39,665 nucleotides of DNA, from the NCBI GenBank assembly GCA_018064475.1, contig JAGHVD010000052.1, forward strand, positions 1 to 39,665. Direction: 5' to 3'. Under the pieces are notes generated by a model. The model worked only from the letters and a program-made list of their open reading frames with translations. It searched no databases and was not told the origin of the DNA. Shown piece after piece: positions 33,615 through 39,665 of this stretch. How positions within the stretch are numbered: the first letter of the stretch is position 1; each line of letters opens with the position of its first letter. A program made the position numbers and the translations under genes. Origin of the DNA: Candidatus Scatonaster coprocaballi (GTDB lineage: Bacteria; Bacillota; Clostridia; Saccharofermentanales; Saccharofermentanaceae).

Positions 33615-34688
33615 TCAACGACTCTTCATCTTATAGCAGAATGCCGCGATGCCTTCGCAGATCTTATGCTGATATTCCGGATCACTTAAGAGCCGGTCGT
33701 CGTCACTATTCGTCATGAACCCCATTTCCAATAAGAAAGATGGGATCGAGGTCGACCAGTTCAATCCACTATACGTCGAGGAGGCATTACATCCACGGAA
33801 ATGAGAACCCGTAGACTCCTCCAGACAGTTTCCCAGCCAATTGCCCCATTTCTCCTGGCTGTCCGCCAGTTCACCACGGTTGCAGACGAAGACACCGATT
33901 CCACGTGCTGAGGATCCGTCGGCTGCGTCGCAATGTAATCTTAGAAAAACATCCGCATTGTTCTCCACCGCGATGTTTGCGCGTTCTATGTTGGAAATAT
34001 CCACATCGTTGGATGTTCTTGTCATGATGACCGTTGCGCCCATGGACTCGAGATAGTCACGCAACATCAGTCCGATCTCCAGTACCACTTCGTACTCCGG
34101 ACGTCCGGTGGCCACACCCTGTGTGCCGGAAGAGACTTTCGCTTTACGTTCATCCGACCAAGGTGCAACAGGTTCAGTATCTGAATTGGCATGTTGCTGA
34201 TGGCCTGGATCGATCACGATCACCATGCCGCTTAAGTCGTAGTCTCCGGAAGATCGTTCCGGTGCTTGCGTCGTAGATGCCGTGGTCGCTTGGGTCTCTG
34301 GTTCTTCTGTAGTCGATTCCACGGTTGTCTCGACGGTCGTCGATTCCGTAGTCGACGCCGTGGTTGATTCCGTAGTCGTTTCGATCGTAGTTTCAGAAGT
34401 AGATTCTATGGTGGTCTCTTCTGAAGAAACCGTGGTCACCTCTGAATCCTGTTGTGAAGTCGGCACATATTCGGCCCGACTCTCAGTACTCTCCGAAGAA
34501 AGCGCGGCTTCTGTGGAAGACGCTACCGTCGAAGCAGAAGTGACACTTGTCGCGGAATCCGCTTCCTGAGATGCATTCTCCTTTCCATCCTTCCAAGGAT
34601 GTAGAGCAAACAGTAGAATCACCGTTGTCAAGACGATCACCGCTGTAATACAAGACATGATCGTGAGTTCTTTCTTGCCCAATCTCAT
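33615..34688 (-). CDS. N-acetylmuramoyl-L-alanine amidase (Amidase_3)
   Basis: This zinc enzyme cleaves the bond between MurNAc and the peptide stem in peptidoglycan. The 357 residues have a membrane anchor (about 9-29), a Ser/Thr/Glu-rich spacer (about 38-147), then the catalytic domain with VIVIDPGH (His163), ATGRPEYEVVLEI (a glutamate here is the second ligand), FLRLHCDA (His252) and LLEMGFMTN (catalytic Glu321). The ATG at 34688 overlaps the upstream stop by one base (TGATG), with GGAGG seven bases before; the TTG at 34691 is rejected. The gene is translationally coupled to the lipoprotein upstream. Confidence 0.93.
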   Translation of the reverse strand: MRLGKKELTIMSCITAVIVLTTVILLFALHPWKDGKENASQEADSATSVTSASTVASSTEAALSSESTESRAEYVPTSQQDSEVTTVSSEETTIESTSETTIETTTESTTASTTESTTVETTVESTTEEPETQATTASTTQAPERSSGDYDLSGMVIVIDPGHQQHANSDTEPVAPWSDERKAKVSSGTQGVATGRPEYEVVLEIGLMLRDYLESMGATVIMTRTSNDVDISNIERANIAVENNADVFLRLHCDAADGSSARGIGVFVCNRGELADSQEKWGNWLGNCLEESTGSHFRGCNASSTYSGLNWSTSIPSFLLEMGFMTNSDDDRLLSDPEYQHKICEGIAAFCYKMKSR

Positions 34689-36274
34689 CAAATTACCTCC
34701 ACTGCATCTGTAAGTAGGTGCGTACCATCACTATTATATACCTCAATCGTCAAATCACCTTTAGCCACCTTATTCAGATTCACGGTGATCAGGCATCGGT
34801 CATACCAGATCACCTCGGCTTTACCTTCTTCTATCAGTTCACCCGCTTCGTCAGTCAGTGTGTACGTAAATCCCACATAGTCATAGACTGAGTCCAACAG
34901 GAACACATAGTAGATTGTTTCGTAGGAACTTGAAACACGCTGACAGTGTTCTTTCACATCCATTTCTGTCGTCCAGTATCGATCCACGTAGCTCGCGCTG
35001 CCGGTAGAGTAACTGAAGGTTTCTCCTTCGGGAATCACTTGAAAGAATAGAAACTCTAAAATGGTTCCTTCCTTACTCGTTATTTCAAATATGTATTGGC
35101 CGCTCTGAAGTGCAGGCAGATCAGACAATGGCAATGTCATTTCATATCCATTCACGTCTATGTCCGCTTCAGCGATGATTTGAATCTCTCCACTTTCATC
35201 GATCGGGCTGAGTGAATAATGAAGTGATGTTGAACCATCTTCAACCATATACGCAAGCTGAACTTTGACACCCACATACATATCGCCTTCGTAGAAACCA
35301 GGAACGACCTCTCCTTTTTCATTCACCAGTTGCGCGTAGATACAGTCGATGGGTACCGGTGCCTCTTCATTCTCTCCAAAGATGTGAACGGAGGTGCTAT
35401 AGATCTTGTGGTTGTCGTCATCATAAATATCACAGCACAGCGTATCTAGTCCGTATAGAGATGCTGTCTCCCACAGACACTCAATGTAATTATTTCCGTT
35501 CGTTACATAGTATTGACCTTCGTACAGCACAGCGCCTTCAGGTGTCGTATATTGAAAATAGAATCTTTGGTCATAGAATTCATTGTTCACCGCAATGAAG
35601 AGCAGTACAAATGTCTCGCGCTGGCGATAACCGTCCACCTGATTGAAATACTCGTTCAGCCAATACGAATAATCCACCGTTAATTCCAGAACGGTGGGTT
35701 CAGGAGAAGGCGTAATCTTGGGTGTCGTCTCCACATCTGTCTGATCGATAAATCCATATAACGCTTCAATCGTCTGATTCGCGGATTCAGGCGTTATGGC
35801 CCATGACTTCTCTGTCTTCACTAATTCCAGTGTGACCGTGATTTCTTCTTGGGATACCTCGGAGATGATCTGCTTGATTTCTTTTGCTGTACTCTCCTTG
35901 GTAATGCGCGCCATGACCTCTTCGTGATCAACGGTTGTGAAGCACACTTCTGCTTCACCGGACGTGCGCTTGAGATTCACATCCTGGATCTCAAATGAAG
36001 TATATGCGCCCACCTGCTTCAAGAGAGAAGCCGCGTCTGAATTCTGGTAATTGCGTAGTTTTTCGATGCCTGTACAATTTCCATCTACTAATTTCTCAAC
36101 ACGGTCCAGTTTTCCGCTACTTAAGAACGTACAGAAATCTTTCACCACGATTTCAGCACGGCGATTGGAATCCGTCGTGCTGGATTGTTCCTTCTTGTTC
36201 TTACATCCAACGACAGAAATACTCATCAGCATCGTCAGAATTATCAGTAATGCAACACTACGGATCTTTCTCAT
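34688..36274 (-). CDS. Large lipoprotein, function unknown
   Basis: A 528-residue lipoprotein; signal MRKIRSVALL onward with lipobox VVGC (Cys24). After a short spacer, about 35-180 reads like an NTF2/DUF5105-type alpha-beta domain, followed by a Thr/Pro linker (about 192-202) and three strand-rich domains with no recognised family. The start at 36274 is set by the purine-rich GGAGAAGGAG just upstream and by the lipobox; the 40-residue extension to 36394 has no signal character. The gene is coupled to the amidase, so it may help recruit or control it. No enzyme motif is seen. Confidence 0.75.
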   Translation of the reverse strand: MRKIRSVALLIILTMLMSISVVGCKNKKEQSSTTDSNRRAEIVVKDFCTFLSSGKLDRVEKLVDGNCTGIEKLRNYQNSDAASLLKQVGAYTSFEIQDVNLKRTSGEAEVCFTTVDHEEVMARITKESTAKEIKQIISEVSQEEITVTLELVKTEKSWAITPESANQTIEALYGFIDQTDVETTPKITPSPEPTVLELTVDYSYWLNEYFNQVDGYRQRETFVLLFIAVNNEFYDQRFYFQYTTPEGAVLYEGQYYVTNGNNYIECLWETASLYGLDTLCCDIYDDDNHKIYSTSVHIFGENEEAPVPIDCIYAQLVNEKGEVVPGFYEGDMYVGVKVQLAYMVEDGSTSLHYSLSPIDESGEIQIIAEADIDVNGYEMTLPLSDLPALQSGQYIFEITSKEGTILEFLFFQVIPEGETFSYSTGSASYVDRYWTTEMDVKEHCQRVSSSYETIYYVFLLDSVYDYVGFTYTLTDEAGELIEEGKAEVIWYDRCLITVNLNKVAKGDLTIEVYNSDGTHLLTDAVEVI

Positions 36275-36468
36275 TCTCGCTCCTTCTCCTACCGATACTA
36301 GTTTGCGCTTTGTAATACTATTTCGCAAGTAGGCCCTACTGGTCATTATTTCGTTTTCGTTAAATCGAGATAAAAACCATGATAAATCTTCCAAATGCTT
36401 CCGCGATTCTTATTTCCTGTGCTATTATTATGAAGGACCTTGCTTAGTGGGAAGGAGCGGTTCGGGGT

Positions 36469-37968
36469 ATGAAATTATCAGAATTGACACAGTATCAGAA
36501 CATCACGATACAGTGCCATGACAATCCAGATCCAGATGCAATTGCCTCAGGATTTGCTTTATATCGTTATTTTAAGAGTCATCGTTGTCACGTGCGCCTC
36601 ATCTATAGCGGACGCTCGAAGATTACGAAGGTTAATCTTACGATGATGATTGAGATGTTCCGTATCCCGATTGAATACTGTGTTTCCGATTTCGGCACAT
36701 GTGATCTGCTCATTACGACCGACTGTCAATATCGTTCCGGCAATGTCCGCTTCTTTCCGGCACCGAAGGTCGCTGTCATTGACCACCATCAGTTCTGCGG
36801 CATCGATGTGGATTATTCCTATATCCAGCCGAATGTGGGGAGCTGCTGCACCTTGATTTGGCAGCTTTTCAAGAATGAAGGTATTGAGATCAACAAAGAT
36901 CCCGTCTGTGCCACTGCACTCTATTACGGACTTTATTGCGATACAAACCAGTTCAGTGAGATGTATCACCCTCTGGATCGAGACATGCGTGATGCCTTGG
37001 CTTTTGACCAGGCCGCCGTTGTGCGTCTTTCAAATTCCAATCTCTCGTTAAGTGAGCTGGGTATTGCCGCCCAGGCGATGAATGATTTCACCTTTGATAA
37101 TGAGTTGCGTCTGGCACTGGTCCAAGTGCAACCCTGTGATCCAAATATTCTCGGTCTGATCAGTGACTTCCTGATTCAGGTTGACCGCGTCGATATCTGT
37201 ATTGCCTTTAATGAGACCTACACAGGATATAAACTCTCTATACGAAGTTGTATCAAAGAGACCAAGGCCAGCGAATTGGCTGAATTCATCACCGACGAGA
37301 TCGGCTTTGGCGGCGGTCATCGCAACAAGGCCGGTGGTTTCATCGGTAAAGACGAGTACTCTGCCAAGTACGGCAGTATGCGTATGATGCAGTTCTTGCG
37401 TCAGAAGCTCACAGAGTACACCGGCGAATGCGAGATCCTCCGTGCGGGTGTAGACAAGATCAGTGTGGAAGGACTCAAGTATTATCGCAAGAAGCGTATC
37501 CCCGTGGGTGTCGTCTTCTGCAAAGATTTTGTTCGCACAAGTACACCTATGCTCGTTCGTACACTGGAGGGAGATATTGACTTCAATGCCAGCGCAGATA
37601 CTTGCATCATGGTAGGCATCAATGGTGATATTCAGCCAATCTCGATGGACAAATTCCAAGCTTCCTACGATATGTGCAGTGCGAAATCACGCGTATCTTC
37701 CGAATATCGTCCAACGATCAAGAATCTACGCTCCGGCGAGACTTTCGATCTGACCGACCACATTCGTTCCTGCATTACGAAAGGATCCGAATATGTCTAC
37801 ATTAAGCCGATCGAGAGTTCTGTGAAGATCTTCACCGTGTGGGATGCGAACAACTACATCCGCGGCACCAAGGGAGACTATATCGCCATCCGTGAGAATG
37901 ACCTTTCCGATTTCGATATCGTTGAGAAAGATCTGTTCAAGAAGATCTACGAACCTGCAAACAAGTAA
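36469..37968 (+). CDS. DHH-family phosphoesterase (NrnA/RecJ-like) with extra C-terminal domain
   Basis: A 499-residue cytoplasmic protein. Residues 1 to about 315 are a DHH-DHHA1 phosphoesterase: HDNPDPDAIASG (17-28), TTDCQ (Asp85), VIDHHQ (Asp105-His107) and GFGGGHRNKAGG. Relatives degrade nano-RNA, pAp or the cyclic di-nucleotide product pApA. The remaining roughly 180 residues are not part of NrnA and end in KGDYIAIRENDLSDFDIVEKD, which resembles the small PGDYG module. The ATG at 36469 is preceded by AAGGAG at 12 bases. It is divergent from the lipoprotein-amidase genes. Which phosphodiester is cut is unknown. Confidence 0.88.
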   Translation: MKLSELTQYQNITIQCHDNPDPDAIASGFALYRYFKSHRCHVRLIYSGRSKITKVNLTMMIEMFRIPIEYCVSDFGTCDLLITTDCQYRSGNVRFFPAPKVAVIDHHQFCGIDVDYSYIQPNVGSCCTLIWQLFKNEGIEINKDPVCATALYYGLYCDTNQFSEMYHPLDRDMRDALAFDQAAVVRLSNSNLSLSELGIAAQAMNDFTFDNELRLALVQVQPCDPNILGLISDFLIQVDRVDICIAFNETYTGYKLSIRSCIKETKASELAEFITDEIGFGGGHRNKAGGFIGKDEYSAKYGSMRMMQFLRQKLTEYTGECEILRAGVDKISVEGLKYYRKKRIPVGVVFCKDFVRTSTPMLVRTLEGDIDFNASADTCIMVGINGDIQPISMDKFQASYDMCSAKSRVSSEYRPTIKNLRSGETFDLTDHIRSCITKGSEYVYIKPIESSVKIFTVWDANNYIRGTKGDYIAIRENDLSDFDIVEKDLFKKIYEPANK

Positions 37969-37974
37969 TGTCCA

Positions 37975-37988
37975 TGATCAATTGATCA
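37975..37988. repeat. 14-bp perfect palindrome between convergent genes
   Basis: TGATCAATTGATCA is a perfect palindrome without a loop, six bases after the DHH gene stop and ten before the stop of the next gene. It is too short and AT-rich to be a good terminator. Confidence 0.4.
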
Positions 37989-37998
37989 CTTTGGAAGT

Positions 37999-39654
37999 TT
38001 ACCAGCGTTTTTTGCGGTTCTTCTTTCTTTCTTCTTTTTCCTTTCTACGTTTTTCGAGCCAATTTAAACCTTCATTCACGACGATTGCGGTCGCAATGTT
38101 ATCCAGAAGTCCGGCCTTCTTGCCATCACCGTAGTCTTCATAGTCTTCTTCGTATTCATCCTGGTCTTCATCATCCGGATCATCGAGATAGTGAAGGTTC
38201 TGTTTCTTGTCGATTTTCTTGATCATTGCATCGTGCTTGCCGTCATCGAAGTATTCCAGATCGTCATAAGTAAATGGCAGGTTCTTCTTCACTGCAATAT
38301 CCAACATCTTAGATGTCATCTCATTCTCATCGTAACTGTCGATCATTTGAATGATCTCCTTCACCGAGAAGACTACACCCATGTTGAGTGCTTTCTTCTG
38401 AAGTTTCAGTGCACATTCTTCGGATATATAGTCGACGATTTCAGCGATCTGCGCCGAGGGGCCGATGTCAGAGAGTAAATCAATCTTCTTCAGAAGCACA
38501 TCATCTTCCCACTCATCATAATTCTCATATACTTCTTCCCATGTCACCTTACGCTGCATGGCTTTGGTTCCCATCTCATCATCCTCCGCATCGAGCATCT
38601 CCTCTTCATCAAGAATCTCTTCTTCATCGAAGATAATTGCTTCCAATTCGTCATTTAAGTCAGGGAATCGCTCGCTGGCAGCTTCAAGAAGTTCATCTTG
38701 GTCAAGAAATTCACCTAATTGGTGTACCTGCTTCTTGGTTGGCATTCCTTCCATGTGACGGATTGCTTCAAGGAGAACATCCTCACTTAAATCATCTTCT
38801 AATTCTAGGATCTGCTCCGCAGAGAACTTCATTCCTTGTCTCATTACATTCTGAAATAATAGATCTAATACTTCAGCGTCGAAGCACGTGCAAATCGTCT
38901 TCAGTTCCTGATAGGAGAGTGCAATTTTCTGCTGATCAGCCATCTGGATGAGCGCAATCATCTCCTGGTCAGAGATCGAGCAATCTGTACTGAGCGTCAT
39001 AAACTCTTCCACTTGAATCGGTTCATTGCGAGAGATGAGGCTCAAGAAAGGTTTCTCATATTCTTCGACATCCACGCACTTGAAGATTTCGATGGCTTGT
39101 TTCCATGATAGAGGTATGTCTCTCTCAATCATCTGCTCAAAGATACCAAGATAAGTATCATCGTCCAATGCACGGTATAGATTCACAAGGTCTTCACTTT
39201 CATAAACGACACCGGATCTCATTCTGTCGATGATATAAGAAGACCACAACGAGGCTTCTGTCTCCTCCCATATTCGATTCGACAGCAACCCAAGATCCTT
39301 GGAAGTCAAAGCAGGCTCGAAGGATAAGAAATACTGGATATATGTCTCATTGGAATCCTGATCAATCTCATCCAGAAATCTGAGAAAAGAAGGAAGTAGA
39401 AACTGTATCCGGTTCTGCATCGCATACTGCGCCAACACTTGCTTCGCATAATCCGAATCGAGAGAAGTAAGCAACTTGATAAGCTCTTCTGGGTTGTGAA
39501 TATGCGTATCGAACCATTGAAAAGCTTCCAATCGCTTCATGAAATGGTCAAGTTCCGGTTCGTTCTCGAAACAATCCAGCACGTTGAGTACTTCGTTCAC
39601 TGTGCCGACGTTCTCAAGTGAATCGATTTCTTCTATGGTAAAAGGACTCGACAT
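37999..39654 (-). CDS. Acidic helical-repeat protein of unknown function
   Basis: About 551 residues, strongly acidic and predicted helical, with no signal peptide or membrane helix. From about residue 150 to 330 a unit of roughly 33 residues recurs: a polar/hydrophobic helix, then a turn with S or T plus a helix reading like FSAEQILELEDDL, ISDQEMIALIQMAD, LSYQELKTICTCF. This resembles an alpha-solenoid built for protein binding. Two acidic clusters (around 343-365 and 497-518) and a basic C-terminus (KKRRKEKEERKKNRKKRW pattern) flank it. The ATG at 39654 is only 11 bases from the window end with no clear ribosome site and no in-frame stop upstream, so the N-terminus could be longer. I do not recognise the family. 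Confidence 0.7.
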   Translation of the reverse strand: MSSPFTIEEIDSLENVGTVNEVLNVLDCFENEPELDHFMKRLEAFQWFDTHIHNPEELIKLLTSLDSDYAKQVLAQYAMQNRIQFLLPSFLRFLDEIDQDSNETYIQYFLSFEPALTSKDLGLLSNRIWEETEASLWSSYIIDRMRSGVVYESEDLVNLYRALDDDTYLGIFEQMIERDIPLSWKQAIEIFKCVDVEEYEKPFLSLISRNEPIQVEEFMTLSTDCSISDQEMIALIQMADQQKIALSYQELKTICTCFDAEVLDLLFQNVMRQGMKFSAEQILELEDDLSEDVLLEAIRHMEGMPTKKQVHQLGEFLDQDELLEAASERFPDLNDELEAIIFDEEEILDEEEMLDAEDDEMGTKAMQRKVTWEEVYENYDEWEDDVLLKKIDLLSDIGPSAQIAEIVDYISEECALKLQKKALNMGVVFSVKEIIQMIDSYDENEMTSKMLDIAVKKNLPFTYDDLEYFDDGKHDAMIKKIDKKQNLHYLDDPDDEDQDEYEEDYEDYGDGKKAGLLDNIATAIVVNEGLNWLEKRRKEKEERKKNRKKRW

Positions 39655-39665
39655 CTCTACTGAAC

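Noticed and set aside
1-39665. Mobile elements, CRISPR arrays, tRNA or rRNA genes
   Set aside because: No transposase or integrase motif, no regularly spaced direct repeats and no cloverleaf or rRNA-like segment were seen on reading both strands; a tRNA scan was not run.

Overview
The window looks like chromosome of a Gram-positive anaerobe of the class Clostridia, most likely a Ruminococcaceae/Oscillospirales relative. The evidence is indirect: strong GGAGG ribosome-binding sites, some TTG starts, many lipoproteins with Thr/Ser/Glu-rich spacers after the lipobox, the MEP isoprenoid pathway (ispD, ispF), a CpXC protein, DUF885 lipoproteins and a Dlt-type envelope-modification gene set. I see no rRNA, tRNA, CRISPR array, insertion sequence or phage gene. 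Coding density is high, and only 4562-4880 is a gene-free stretch longer than 300 bases.

Layout. 1-1.7 kb: a lipoprotein with a DUF3298-like region. 1.8-4.6 kb: a serine-biosynthesis operon on the minus strand (class V aminotransferase, then serA). 4.9-7.9 kb: a 1013-residue protein with a degenerate PP2C-like cytoplasmic domain, one membrane helix and an outside LysM-like domain. 8.0-12.1 kb: two divergent DUF885 metallopeptidase-like lipoproteins flanking a small Cys-rich membrane protein of the FeoB-associated type. 12.2-17.1 kb: a tight four-gene operon with an acyl-CoA-synthetase-like ligase and an ABC exporter with two different permeases. 17.3-20.2 kb: radA and ispD on the plus strand, with ispF convergent. 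20.2-21.6 kb: an Mrp/ApbC ATPase translationally coupled to a thioredoxin-fold lipoprotein that lacks its CXXC. 21.9-23.1 kb: an RsmC-like methyltransferase and a small lipoprotein.

23.2-36.3 kb is an envelope region. A split Dlt-like pathway can be read there: Asp/Glu-type racemase, amino-acid adenylating enzyme, carrier protein, MBOAT acyltransferase and SGNH protein. It is interrupted on the opposite strand by plsC and by a membrane-anchored TIR-domain protein with its own near-consensus promoter. Upstream on the same strand are a lipoprotein, an N-acetylmuramoyl-L-alanine amidase, a CpXC protein and a membrane-anchored Ig-repeat transglutaminase-like protein, closely packed and possibly co-transcribed into the racemase and ligase genes. 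The suggested joint role is making an activated D-amino (or amino) acid, moving it to the outer face and attaching it to an envelope polymer while the wall is remodelled.

36.5-39.7 kb: a DHH-family phosphoesterase with an extra C-terminal domain, and an acidic helical-repeat protein of unknown function whose start lies at the window edge.
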